Positions 44,991 through 52,873 of a stretch of 64,000 bases of DNA are shown in pieces (position 1 is the first letter of the stretch; each line of letters opens with the position of its first letter). The notes beneath the pieces are model-generated. The model made no database searches. It saw only the letters and a program-made list of their open reading frames with translations, and was not told the DNA's origin. The DNA is taken from assembly GCA_002841155.1 (NCBI GenBank), contig PHEH01000005.1:308677-372676 (forward strand), given 5' to 3'. The stretch comes from Alphaproteobacteria bacterium HGW-Alphaproteobacteria-18. GTDB lineage: Bacteria; Pseudomonadota; Alphaproteobacteria; Caulobacterales; Hyphomonadaceae. Position numbers and translations under genes: made by a program.

Positions 44991-46118
44991 ATGCTGAACC
45001 TTACCGCCCCCGGTTTCGCGCTTGAAGACAGCGACGAAGGACATGTCCTCCGCCTCAGCGGAGACTGGACCGTCGCGACCATTAACCAGCTCGATGCCCA
45101 GCTGCGCGCGGTGTCCGGGGCTGTCCCCGATTGTCTCGATGTGTCCGGACTTGGCCGGATAGATACCTCCGGCGCGTATCTGATTGACCGGACCTGGCGC
45201 GAACATGGCGCGTCCTGGCCGCCCCGGATCATCGGCGAACATGCCTCTGCCGCGAGCCTTCTGGAACAGGTCCATGCGCATACCGACCCCGTCCCGCCGC
45301 CTGAGAAACCAGATACCGGCTTCCTCGCCATGCTGGAGCGGACCGGCAAGGGAAGCGTTGATTTCTATAAGGAATTGACCGCCAGCCTCGCTTTTCTCGG
45401 TGAAACCCTAGTCACCATCGTCCGCCTCCTCGCCCAGCCCTGGAAGCTGCGCTGGACGTCCATCGTCTCGGTCATGGAAGAAGCCGGCCTCAACGCCATG
45501 CCGATCATCGCCTTCCTGTCCTTCTTTGTGGGCATGGTCGTCGCTTTCATCGGGGCCACGACGCTGCGGGACTTCGATCTTGAGATCTACACGATTGAAC
45601 TCATTGGCTTTTCCATGCTGCGCGAGTTCGGCGTGGTGCTCACAGGCATCGTTCTGGCCGGCCGCACAAACTCCTCCTTCACCGCCCAGATCGGCACCAT
45701 GAAGATGCGCCAGGAGATCGACGCGATGCAGACCCTTGGCCTCAAGGCCATGGATGTGATTGTCGCGCCGCGGGTCATCGCCATGGTGGTCATGACCCCG
45801 ATCCTGACCTTCGTGGCCACGCTCGCCGGGGTCGCCGGCGGCATGGCCGTGGCCTGGGCCGCCCTCGACATCAACCCGGCTGTCTTCCTGGAGCGGATGC
45901 GCAACTCCGTGCCAATCGACCAGTTCTGGGTCGGCATGTCGAAATCCCCGATATTCGGGCTGGTGGTGGCCCTGATCGCCTGCCGTCAGGGCCTTCAGGT
46001 CGGCGGCAGCGTCCAGTCGCTCGGCAAATCGACCACCACCTCTGTGGTGCAGGGGATCTTCGCCGTCATTGTCCTCGATGCTCTGTTCGCGATCTTCTAC
46101 ATGGAGCTGGGCATATGA
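44991..46118 (+). CDS. MlaE-type lipid ABC permease with fused N-terminal STAS domain
   Basis: Permease of an MCE-type lipid transporter, 375 residues. Residues about 1-95 form a STAS/MlaB-like domain (HVLRLSGDWTVATINQLDAQL, LDVSGLGRIDTSGAYLIDRTW), which in E. coli is a separate protein. The rest is MlaE: a helical part KGSVDFYKELTASLAFLGETLVTI, then membrane helices with GMVVAFIGATTLRDFDLEIYTIELIGFSMLREFGVVLTGIVLAGRTNSSFTAQIGTMKMRQEIDAMQTLG, the family signature. It overlaps the ATPase gene by ATGA. First of four genes that maintain outer-membrane lipid asymmetry or import lipids. Confidence 0.95.
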   Translation: MLNLTAPGFALEDSDEGHVLRLSGDWTVATINQLDAQLRAVSGAVPDCLDVSGLGRIDTSGAYLIDRTWREHGASWPPRIIGEHASAASLLEQVHAHTDPVPPPEKPDTGFLAMLERTGKGSVDFYKELTASLAFLGETLVTIVRLLAQPWKLRWTSIVSVMEEAGLNAMPIIAFLSFFVGMVVAFIGATTLRDFDLEIYTIELIGFSMLREFGVVLTGIVLAGRTNSSFTAQIGTMKMRQEIDAMQTLGLKAMDVIVAPRVIAMVVMTPILTFVATLAGVAGGMAVAWAALDINPAVFLERMRNSVPIDQFWVGMSKSPIFGLVVALIACRQGLQVGGSVQSLGKSTTTSVVQGIFAVIVLDALFAIFYMELGI

Positions 46119-46882
46119 GCGCCGAGCCCGTCATCCGCGTGCGCGACCTGAAGGTCGCCTATGGCCGCAATGTCGTACTCGAAGGCTTTGATCTCGACAT
46201 TCCGCGCGGCGAAGTGATCGGCATCATCGGCCCCTCCGGCGGGGGAAAATCGGTCAGCTTGCGGGCGATTGTCGGCCTCAAACAGCCTGAATCGGGCAGC
46301 GTCGAGGTATTCGGCGAGCATCTGGAAGCCCTGAGTCGCGAGGACCGCACCACGCTGGAACGCCGCTGGGGCATCATGTTCCAGGACGGCGCTCTCTTTT
46401 CAAACCTCACCGTGCGCGAAAACGTCATGGTGCCGATGCGCGAGCATACAGACCTCAATCCGGCCCTGCGCCATGCGTTGGCCGACATGAAGATACGCAT
46501 GTCTGGCCTTTCGCCCAGCGCCGGCGACAAATACCCCTCTGACCTTTCCGGCGGCATGCGCAAGCGCGCCGCCCTGGCCCGCGCCCTGGCGCTGGACCCT
46601 GAGCTTCTCTTCCTCGATGAGCCGACCGCGGGCCTTGACCCCATCACGGCGGCGGCCTTCGACAAGCTGATCCGCGATCTGCAGCAGGCCCTTGGCCTGA
46701 CGGTGTTCCTCGTGACCCACGACCTCGATACGCTGCATGCCGTCTGTGACCGCATCGCGGTGATTGGCGAGAAGCGCGTGCTGGCGGTCGGAACCATCGA
46801 AGAGCTCAGAAAGTTCGATCATCCCTGGATTCAGGAATATTTTGGCGGACCGCGCGGACGCGCGGCGTCGGCTGGTTATTAG
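46115..46882 (+). CDS. MlaF-type lipid transporter ATPase
   Basis: ABC ATPase of the Mla type, 255 residues: Walker A GPSGGGKSVSLRAIVG, Q-loop IMFQDGALFSNLTVRENV (MlaF-characteristic), signature DLSGGMRKRAALARAL, Walker B LFLDEPTAGLDP and the H-loop VTHDLDTL. Powers the MlaE permease in the preceding gene, with which it is translationally coupled. The C-terminus WIQEYFGGPRGRAA is the usual MlaF ending. The mce gene follows after 14 bp with a strong GGAGG. Confidence 0.96.
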   Translation: MSAEPVIRVRDLKVAYGRNVVLEGFDLDIPRGEVIGIIGPSGGGKSVSLRAIVGLKQPESGSVEVFGEHLEALSREDRTTLERRWGIMFQDGALFSNLTVRENVMVPMREHTDLNPALRHALADMKIRMSGLSPSAGDKYPSDLSGGMRKRAALARALALDPELLFLDEPTAGLDPITAAAFDKLIRDLQQALGLTVFLVTHDLDTLHAVCDRIAVIGEKRVLAVGTIEELRKFDHPWIQEYFGGPRGRAASAGY

Positions 46883-46896
46883 GAGGGTTCGGTAAC

Positions 46897-47850
46897 ATGG
46901 AAACCCGGGCAAACTATGCATTGATAGGCGGTCTTGTGATCCTGGCCGCCGTCCTGGTGGCAGGCTTCGTCCTGTGGCTCGGCCAGTCCGAGTTCAACCG
47001 GGACTACAAGGACTATGACATCGTGTTCGAAGGGCCCGTCTCCCTCGAAGAGGGCGGGGCTGTGCGCTATATCGGCATCAAGGTCGGTGAAGTGCGGACC
47101 GTCCGGATCGACCGGGCTGACCCGTCAAAGGTGCGCGCCCGCATCCGCGTCTCCCGCGAAACACCGATCCGCGAAGACTCCAGCGCGTCGATCCAGCTGG
47201 CCGGTATCACCGGCACCACCTTCATCCAGATCAGCGCAGGCTCCGGCCGGCCGCTCGAGGCGCGGCCCGGCGAGCCCGTGCCCGTGATCCGCGCCGAACG
47301 GACCCTGGTCGATCAGATCGTGGCGGGTGGGGCGCAGGCACTCAGCCGGGCCAACCTCACCTTCGACAATGTGAACAAGATCCTGACGGACGAGAATATT
47401 GCCTCGGTCAGCGCCACGCTGAAGAATCTCGAGATCGCGACCGGAAAGATTGCCGCGAAAGATGGGTTGATCGACCAGGCATCTCTGGCCGTCCAGGATG
47501 TCTCGCGCGCTGCCACCGCTTTCGAGAAAGCCTCGAAGGAATTTCAGGACTTTGGCCAGTCGGCTGACACCAGCCTTGCCGAAGCCGCGGCCGATCTGAA
47601 AATCCTCGTTGCCGATCTGCGCACCGTTGCCAAATCGGCAAGCGGCACCCTCGACCGCAGCACCCAGGCCGTCGCCGCCGCCACGGCCATTATCGAAGGC
47701 CCGGCGACCGAGACCTTCCAGAACGCCGGCCTTGCGAGCAAGGAACTGCGCATCACGCTCAGCCGGTTTGACCGGTTCCTGAGAGAATTGGAAAGCAATC
47801 CCCAGTCGCTGCTGGTTGGCGAAGCTGTGCCTTATGAGGAAAAACGCTGA
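46897..47850 (+). CDS. MlaD-type MCE-domain lipid-binding protein
   Basis: 317 residues: one N-terminal membrane helix (about 6-27, YALIGGLVILAAVLVAGFVLWL), an MCE domain at about 38-115 (YDIVFEGPVSLEEGGAVRYIGIKVGEVRTVRI, AGITGTTFIQIS), and a long helical C-terminal region to residue 310 (AATAFEKASKEFQDFGQSADTSLAEAAADLKILVADLRTVAKS). It carries phospholipids between membranes from the periplasmic side of the MlaEF complex. It is longer than E. coli MlaD, closer to PqiB/YebT-style helical extensions. The next gene starts on the TGATG junction. Confidence 0.94.
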   Translation: METRANYALIGGLVILAAVLVAGFVLWLGQSEFNRDYKDYDIVFEGPVSLEEGGAVRYIGIKVGEVRTVRIDRADPSKVRARIRVSRETPIREDSSASIQLAGITGTTFIQISAGSGRPLEARPGEPVPVIRAERTLVDQIVAGGAQALSRANLTFDNVNKILTDENIASVSATLKNLEIATGKIAAKDGLIDQASLAVQDVSRAATAFEKASKEFQDFGQSADTSLAEAAADLKILVADLRTVAKSASGTLDRSTQAVAAATAIIEGPATETFQNAGLASKELRITLSRFDRFLRELESNPQSLLVGEAVPYEEKR

Positions 47851-48446
47851 TGTTCCGTCCCCTGATCCTTGCCGCCGCCGCATTGTCGCTTAGCGCCTGC
47901 GCGGGCATCATCCCGCAGCGTGAACCTGCCAACGCGCTCTACCGGCTCAGCCCGCTGGAGCCGGCCTACCCGCTGGCGGCGTCGGTGACCATTCGCGAGC
48001 CGGAAGCCTCGCGCCTGCTCGCAGGCCGGTTCATGTCGGCCGAAGATGAAACCGGGGCGATGCGGTATGTGCGCTCGATCCAGTGGACAGACCGGGCAAC
48101 CAGCCTGATGCAGGAAGCGGTGCTTGATCTGCTCAGCGGGGAAGGGCGCAATGTGGCGCTTCCTACCCAGGCAGGGGCTCTCACCGACTATGAATTTTCC
48201 TGGCGCATTTCAGACCTCACCCTGAGAGGCACCACCGCGCGCTGCCGGCTTGAAGGGGCGATCATGAAGGGACAGGAGCGCCAGGTTCAGCAGCAGATCT
48301 CGATTTCGACGACCGCCACGGCGACCGGCACGTCAGATGCCGCGCGCGCCCAGGCGATGGTCGAAGCCGGGCGCGCCTGCGCCCGGGAAGCGGCCGCTTT
48401 CATCGTGCAATCTGCTCAGCCACTTACAGAAACGCCGGCCCCGTAG
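47850..48446 (+). CDS. ABC-type transport auxiliary lipoprotein (PqiC-like)
   Basis: 198 residues with lipobox LSAC (MFRPLILAAAALSLSACAG). The mature part follows the ABC_trans_aux/PqiC family: NALYRLSPLEPAYPLAASVTIREPEASRLLAGRFMSAED, YVRSIQWTDRATSLMQEAVLDLLS, DYEFSWRISDLTLRG. Such lipoproteins sit in the outer membrane and receive the MCE protein, completing the trans-envelope path. It starts on the last base of the MCE gene stop (TGATG), so all four genes form one operon. Confidence 0.9.
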   Translation: MFRPLILAAAALSLSACAGIIPQREPANALYRLSPLEPAYPLAASVTIREPEASRLLAGRFMSAEDETGAMRYVRSIQWTDRATSLMQEAVLDLLSGEGRNVALPTQAGALTDYEFSWRISDLTLRGTTARCRLEGAIMKGQERQVQQQISISTTATATGTSDAARAQAMVEAGRACAREAAAFIVQSAQPLTETPAP

Positions 48447-48461
48447 ATCCGGAACCGGCGT
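48432..48461. terminator. Possible hairpin between convergent operons
   Basis: ACGCCGG at 48432-48438 and CCGGCGT at 48455-48461 can form a 7-bp stem with a 16-nt loop across the end of the auxiliary lipoprotein gene, followed by AT-rich sequence ending GATAATTTAAA. There is no T run, so termination is uncertain; position between convergent genes supports it. Confidence 0.3.
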
Positions 48462-48487
48462 CTCGATACTGATAATTTAAAGGCCGA

Positions 48488-49687
48488 TCAGCCCGACTTC
48501 ATCTCGTCGAAGGCGCGATCCTTGTCGACGCGCACATCCTGGGGCAGGCCCAGAACGCGCTCGGCAATGATGTTCTTCAGGATCTCGTCGGTGCCCCCGG
48601 CAATCCGCAGGCCCGGCGCCCACATGAAGCTCTGCTGGAAGATGGCATCGCCCGGCATCCGGTCGGCGTCGGTCATGATGCCGTAATGGTCCTGCATCTC
48701 GATGGCCGAGTTGCAGATGTCCTGCAGATGGTTGGCGGTGATGATCTTGCCGATCGAGTTTTCCGGGCCCGGTGTCTGGCCGCGCGAAAGGGCCGTCTGC
48801 GTGCGGAATTTCGTCAGCTTGTAGCCTTGAGCGGCAACATACCAGTCAGCGAGTTTTTCGCGGAAGGCCTGGTCGTCCATCGTGCCGGCAGTCTTGGCGT
48901 AAGCCATGATCTCACCCCAGTCAGGACCGGGCGAGCCGCCAACGGCGAGACGCTCGTTCATCAGCGTCACGAGCGCAACTTTCCAGCCGGCGCCGACTTC
49001 GCCGAGGCGGTCGCTGTCAGGAATGCGCACATCGGTGAAATACACCTCGTTGAACTCGCGGCCACCGGATGCCTGGTGGATCGGGCGAACCTCAACACCG
49101 GGCTGTTTCATGTTCACGATGAACATGGTGAGGCCCTTGTGCTTGGGCACTTTGGGGTCGGTCCGGACGAGCAGAATGCCGTAATCGGAATAGTGGGCGC
49201 CCGATGTCCAGACCTTCTGGCCATTGATGACCCACTCATCGCCATCTTTCACAGCGCGTGTCTTGAGGCCGGCAACGTCAGATCCTGCCGATGGCTCGGA
49301 GAAAAGCTGGCACCAGATTTCTTCGCCGAACAGGGCTTTCTGGACATACTTCTTCTTGTGCTCATCGGAGCCGAACGCGATCACGGTCGGGATGCACATG
49401 CCAAGGCCGATGGCGAACGGGCCGGTGGGCGCGTCATACTTGCCCTCTTCCTGACCCCAGATCACGGCTTCCATCGAGGTGCCGCCGCGTCCGCCCCATT
49501 CCTTCGGCCAGGTGATCTGGGCGAATTTGTTCTCGGCTTTGGTCTTCTGCCAGGCTTTCGCGCGCGCAAGGGCAGACTCGTTGGCCTGCCGGGGCCTGGC
49601 GCCGGCCTTCAGCTCAAGATGCTTGGAGAGGAAGGCGTTGGCCTCCTTGCGGAAGGCGGCTTCTTCGGGGGTATCATTGAAGTCCAT
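48488..49687 (-). CDS. Acyl-CoA dehydrogenase (large-subunit type)
   Basis: FAD-dependent dehydrogenase, 399 residues, introducing the alpha-beta double bond into an acyl-CoA. Landmarks: ITWPKEWGGRGGTSMEAVIWGQEEGKYDAP, LCQ-like FAD region GEEIWCQLFSEPSAGSDVAGLKTRAV, VNGQKVWTSGAHYSDYGILLVRTD, and the C-terminal RIAGGTDEILKNIIAERVLGLPQD. It resembles the partner type in heteromeric acyl-CoA dehydrogenases of sterol and cyclic acid breakdown, and a second dehydrogenase gene lies just beyond the Hcp-like gene on the same strand. An alpha2-beta2 complex is therefore possible but is inference. Confidence 0.93.
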   Translation of the reverse strand: MDFNDTPEEAAFRKEANAFLSKHLELKAGARPRQANESALARAKAWQKTKAENKFAQITWPKEWGGRGGTSMEAVIWGQEEGKYDAPTGPFAIGLGMCIPTVIAFGSDEHKKKYVQKALFGEEIWCQLFSEPSAGSDVAGLKTRAVKDGDEWVINGQKVWTSGAHYSDYGILLVRTDPKVPKHKGLTMFIVNMKQPGVEVRPIHQASGGREFNEVYFTDVRIPDSDRLGEVGAGWKVALVTLMNERLAVGGSPGPDWGEIMAYAKTAGTMDDQAFREKLADWYVAAQGYKLTKFRTQTALSRGQTPGPENSIGKIITANHLQDICNSAIEMQDHYGIMTDADRMPGDAIFQQSFMWAPGLRIAGGTDEILKNIIAERVLGLPQDVRVDKDRAFDEMKSG

Positions 49688-49895
49688 GGGGCACTCCGTT
49701 CGTTTTCTTCAGTGTTTCTGTTCTGATTATATTGCTTGGTGAGGGGAGGGGGCGAGGGATTGTCCCCGGATTTTTTTTTACCGTGTGCGGATGCTGCCAG
49801 CGTGCTGCCTTATTCCATCCTGAATCGCGGCGTCCTATGAGAGTCAGGCGCAGGGGCGATTCCGCCGGGTGCGCTAAGCAAAGGGACACATCATC

Positions 49896-50438
49896 ATGTC
49901 GCATGTCATTACGAAATCTCGCCGGTTCATCGGCGCCACGGCCGCTTCCCTGCTGATCGCTGGCCTGGCGCATGCCGGTATCGAGATTGACGTCAGCGGC
50001 GCAAAAATTCCTGCCACCGGCCTGACCTTCAGCGTTTCGCAACAACCGGTCTACGACCCGGAAACCTACATTCCGGTCGAACCGAAGCGTTCGGAACTCT
50101 ACACCGGCTCGCTTTACGTCACGCGCAGCTTCGACACGTCTTCCGTGAAGGTGCTCAAGCACGTTATCGAAGGCACCAAGGTTCCGGCCATGCAGATCAC
50201 CATGACGAAAGATGGTACGCCGGGCCGTCAGGTCTGGAAGCTGACCAACGCCACGCTCAACAACTACTCGACCTATTCGGGCGATGGCAGTGACGTGATT
50301 GAAAACTTCGACATCTCTTATGAGAGTGCCACGCTTCAGGTTTTCACCGGTACGGGTAACACCCCGGCTGAGACGCTCAGCTGGAAGTCTGCCGGTTCGA
50401 ACAGCTATCCGGGCGTGCCCGCTGCAGCTGCGGAATAA
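49896..50438 (+). CDS. Sec-exported Hcp-like protein (orphan T6SS tube-protein fold)
   Basis: 180 residues. A signal peptide (RRFIGATAASLLIAGLAHAG, cleavage likely after AHA at residue 27) precedes a domain that follows the Hcp1 pattern: IEIDVSGAKIPATGLTFSVSQQ, the TGSLYVTRSFDTSSVKVLKHVIEGTKVPAMQITM block (Hcp: thr-rich strand, Asp-x-Ser-Ser, leu-x-x-ala/his-x-x-gly-x-x), VWKLTNATLNNYSTYSGDGSDVIENFDISYESATLQVF, the typical Hcp C-terminal strands. Hcp proteins form hexameric rings in type VI secretion, but no other T6SS gene is near and true Hcp lacks a signal peptide. So it is likely an exported, perhaps surface-assembled, relative. It interrupts two minus-strand dehydrogenase genes. Confidence 0.75.
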   Translation: MSHVITKSRRFIGATAASLLIAGLAHAGIEIDVSGAKIPATGLTFSVSQQPVYDPETYIPVEPKRSELYTGSLYVTRSFDTSSVKVLKHVIEGTKVPAMQITMTKDGTPGRQVWKLTNATLNNYSTYSGDGSDVIENFDISYESATLQVFTGTGNTPAETLSWKSAGSNSYPGVPAAAAE

Positions 50439-50446
50439 TCCGGTCT

Positions 50447-50476
50447 CCGGGCGGCGGGACATCTCCTGCCGCCCGG
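50447..50476 (+). terminator. Hairpin terminator after the Hcp-like gene
   Basis: CCGGGCGGC at 50447-50455 and GCCGCCCGG at 50468-50476 form a perfect 9-bp stem with a 12-nt loop, starting 9 bp after the stop codon. Only a weak T stretch follows (CAATTCC), so it is a strong hairpin but not a textbook intrinsic terminator. It could serve both this gene and the convergent dehydrogenase gene. Confidence 0.65.
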
Positions 50477-50499
50477 CAATTCCGTAAGAGGCGGATGCC

Positions 50500-51615
50500 T
50501 CAGGCCGCATTCTTGGCCTCAAGCGCACGCACAAGCTTTTCCTTCCAGACCTTCGGCGAACCGGCCTGAACGTTCAGCAGCTTGGCGCGGCGATAGAAGA
50601 GGTGGCAGTCGACTTCCCAGGTGAAGCCCATGCCGCCATGCGTCTGGATGTTTTCCTTGGAGGCAAACCAGTAGGCTTCGGAGGCCGCCACGCGCGCCGC
50701 CGCCGCCGCTTCGGGCAGCTCCGCAGCGCCGGTGGAAAGGGCCCAGGCGCCATAATAGCAGTTGGAGCGGGCCACTTCATTTTTCACATACATGTCGGCC
50801 AGCTTGTGCTTGATCGCCTGGTTGCCGCCGATCGGGCGACCGAAGGCGTAGCGCTGCTTGGCAAATTCATTGGCCATCTCAAGGCAGACCGACGCGCCGC
50901 CGAGCTGCTCGAAGGCCAGGAGGACCGCAACGCGGTTCAGCAATTCATCATTGAGGGTCTGGCCTTCGCCCTTGCCGCCGAGGCGCTCAGCGGCCGCGCC
51001 GGAGAAGGTGATCTCGGCATGGCTGCGGGTCGGGTCGAGCGTCTGGACGATCTTGCGGGTAACGCCCGCGCCGGAGAGGTCCACGAGGACGAGCGAGGCG
51101 CCAGACCCTTCCTTGGCCAGAACAATGGCATGGGTGGCGATGTCGCCATCGGCCACCGGGATCTTGGTGCCCGACAGGGTCTTGCCGTCAAAGGTGGTGG
51201 TAAGGCTTGCCGCATTGGGGTGGCCGGGGCCTTCGCTGGCGGCATAGGCGCCGATCACGTCACCGGCAGCGATCTTGGGCAGGATGGCGGCTTTCTGGCC
51301 GTCATTGCCGGCGAGTTTCACCGCTTCGGTAAGGTAGTAGGCGGTCGAGGAGAAAGGCACCGGCGCAATGGCGCGGCCCATTTCTTCTGCCAGCACGCAC
51401 ATTTCCAGCATGCCGAGGCCGAGGCCGCCATGTTCTTCCGGGATCGCTGCGCCCAGCCAGCCCATCTCGCCGATCTTGCCCCACAATGCCGCGTGGTACG
51501 CCGTCTTGTCGTCGTTCAGAACCTTGCGGACTTCTGCCGTCGTGCATTCCTGAGACAGGAACTTCCGGGCTTCATTGGCAAGGAACTTTTGGTCGTCGGA
51601 AAAATCGAAATTCAT
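50500..51615 (-). CDS. Acyl-CoA dehydrogenase (partner type)
   Basis: 371 residues: MNFDFSDDQKFLANEARKFLSQE, AIPEEHGGLGLGMLEMCVLAEEMGRAIAPVPFSSTAYYLTEA, AERLGGKGEGQTLNDELLNRVAVLLAFEQLGGASVCLEMANEFAKQRYAFGRPIGGNQAIKHKLADMYV, and THGGMGFTWEVDCHLFYRRAKLL. The RYAFGRPIGGNQAIKH and HGGMGFTWE segments are the family signatures. As with the gene at 48488, it resembles one half of heterotetrameric acyl-CoA dehydrogenases. The ATG at 51615 has AGCCTGACGC upstream and no strong ribosome site. Confidence 0.93.
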   Translation of the reverse strand: MNFDFSDDQKFLANEARKFLSQECTTAEVRKVLNDDKTAYHAALWGKIGEMGWLGAAIPEEHGGLGLGMLEMCVLAEEMGRAIAPVPFSSTAYYLTEAVKLAGNDGQKAAILPKIAAGDVIGAYAASEGPGHPNAASLTTTFDGKTLSGTKIPVADGDIATHAIVLAKEGSGASLVLVDLSGAGVTRKIVQTLDPTRSHAEITFSGAAAERLGGKGEGQTLNDELLNRVAVLLAFEQLGGASVCLEMANEFAKQRYAFGRPIGGNQAIKHKLADMYVKNEVARSNCYYGAWALSTGAAELPEAAAAARVAASEAYWFASKENIQTHGGMGFTWEVDCHLFYRRAKLLNVQAGSPKVWKEKLVRALEAKNAA

Positions 51616-51817
51616 GGCGCGTCAGGCTCCCAGTCGCCCCGTGGGGCGTGTCTTGTTTATCGCTGATGAAGGAGCATAGCGCGCTTTACGCGCACGGAAA
51701 GCCGTGACCCAAGGGAAACAAATTGCCCGGTGACTTCGGGGAAATTTGATCGATTACGCTTACCTGCACGACATATTCCTCTGGCATCTATGCGCGTTGA
51801 ACGAGTGGGGTCGTCTC

Positions 51818-52402
51818 ATGGCCAAGGCGCTGTTTCATAAATCTCAGCGGGTATACGTAAAGCCGGTCGGCACATGGGTGCAGATCGAGCGTGTCGTGCC
51901 GCATTGGGTCAAGGGCGTCGATGAGCCCTTACGCATCGCGTATGACTGTGGCCTCGGCCGGCTGTTTCAGGCTCAGGAGCTTGCTTCTGAACAGACGATG
52001 CACCGTATGGAACGCTGCGAAGAGGAAGATGACGACGACGACGAGATGTTGATCGAGCAGTGGCGGGTCGTCCGGCGTATGATGAAATGGCGGTCCGGTG
52101 ATGGGCAGGTGGTGATCGGGGCAACGCCGGGCACCTATCCAGCCGTCGCCACAGATGACGGCGCCAACAGTGGCTGGCGGGTGCCGGCGACGGAATATGA
52201 CCGTGACCCGGCCCGCATCGAGCATCAGGCCCGAATGATCGCGCACACGCCCGACCTGTTCCGGCTGGCTCGTAAGATTGCCGAGTTCGCGACTGCCAGG
52301 CCCAAGGATGTGCCCGAAGACCTGCGCCCGGTTGCCCAGCGTTGCGCAAAGATCCTGCGCAGTGTCTATCGGCTGGAAGAAGAGGCTACAGCGGCCGAGT
52401 GA
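51818..52402 (+). CDS. Conserved alphaproteobacterial protein of unknown function
   Basis: 194 residues, cytoplasmic. N-terminus MAKALFHKSQRVYVKPVGTWVQIERVVPHWVKGVDEPLRIAYDCGLGRLFQAQELASE is a compact beta domain (SH3-like by strand pattern; inference). An acidic run EEEDDDDDE follows, then a helical part (IEQWRVVRRMMKW), DPARIEHQARMIAHTPDLFRLARKIAEFA and VAQRCAKILRSVYRLEEEATAAE. I believe similar proteins occur in Caulobacter relatives, but the role is unknown. I chose ATG 51818 over the TTG at 51746 because of GTGGGG upstream and the composition change there. Confidence 0.77.
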   Translation: MAKALFHKSQRVYVKPVGTWVQIERVVPHWVKGVDEPLRIAYDCGLGRLFQAQELASEQTMHRMERCEEEDDDDDEMLIEQWRVVRRMMKWRSGDGQVVIGATPGTYPAVATDDGANSGWRVPATEYDRDPARIEHQARMIAHTPDLFRLARKIAEFATARPKDVPEDLRPVAQRCAKILRSVYRLEEEATAAE

Positions 52403-52768
52403 TCAGCTGCGCATACCGGCGCTGAAACGGATGAGCGCGGCGCCCAGTAGCGCGCCCAGCAGATTGGCAATGGCGTCGAGGACAGACGCTTCCCGGCCCG
52501 CATCGCCAAGCGCCTGCGCAACCTCAAGCCCAATCCCGTAAATCGTTGCCACAGCGGCTGCGGCCAGCCAGCGTCTGGGATGCATCGCGAGCGTCAGAGG
52601 CGCGGCCAGGCCGGCATAGGCGGCAAAATGGCCGAATTTGTCCCACATCTGAGGGGTGGAGGATGCAGTCACCGGCATCAGCGAGAGATACGCAATGATA
52701 ACCGCAACACACAAAGCGGCAGCGGCCGCGAGTCTGCGGATAAGAAGAAATGGCGGGCGAACAGGCAT
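52403..52768 (-). CDS. VanZ-like membrane protein
   Basis: 121 residues with four membrane helices. Family pattern: LSLMPVTASSTPQMWDKFGHFAAYAGLAAPLTLAM (KxxHFxxYxxLA), GIGLEVAQALGDAGREASVLDAIANLLGALLGA (E-x-x-Q and S-x-x-D-x-x-A-N-x-x-G). VanZ-like proteins are widespread and of unclear function, sometimes in envelope or sporulation contexts; vancomycin resistance is not implied. Start ATG 52768 is fixed by GGGGGG just upstream. The open frame runs on to 53980 only because it mirrors pepN. Divergent from pepN by about 105 bp; ends one base from the preceding gene's stop. Confidence 0.88.
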   Translation of the reverse strand: MPVRPPFLLIRRLAAAAALCVAVIIAYLSLMPVTASSTPQMWDKFGHFAAYAGLAAPLTLAMHPRRWLAAAAVATIYGIGLEVAQALGDAGREASVLDAIANLLGALLGAALIRFSAGMRS

Positions 52769-52873
52769 AGCCCCCCTTTGCCAGAGGCTTGCCGGATGGG
52801 CAACGGCTCTCGACGGGGAAGGTCCTGTCCGGTATCCCCTGAAGCCTGTCACCTCTCCCGGAGACCTTGATTG

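Noticed and set aside
49896..50438. Type VI secretion locus
   Set aside because: Only an Hcp-like protein with a signal peptide; no VipA/B, ClpV, VgrG or baseplate genes in the window.
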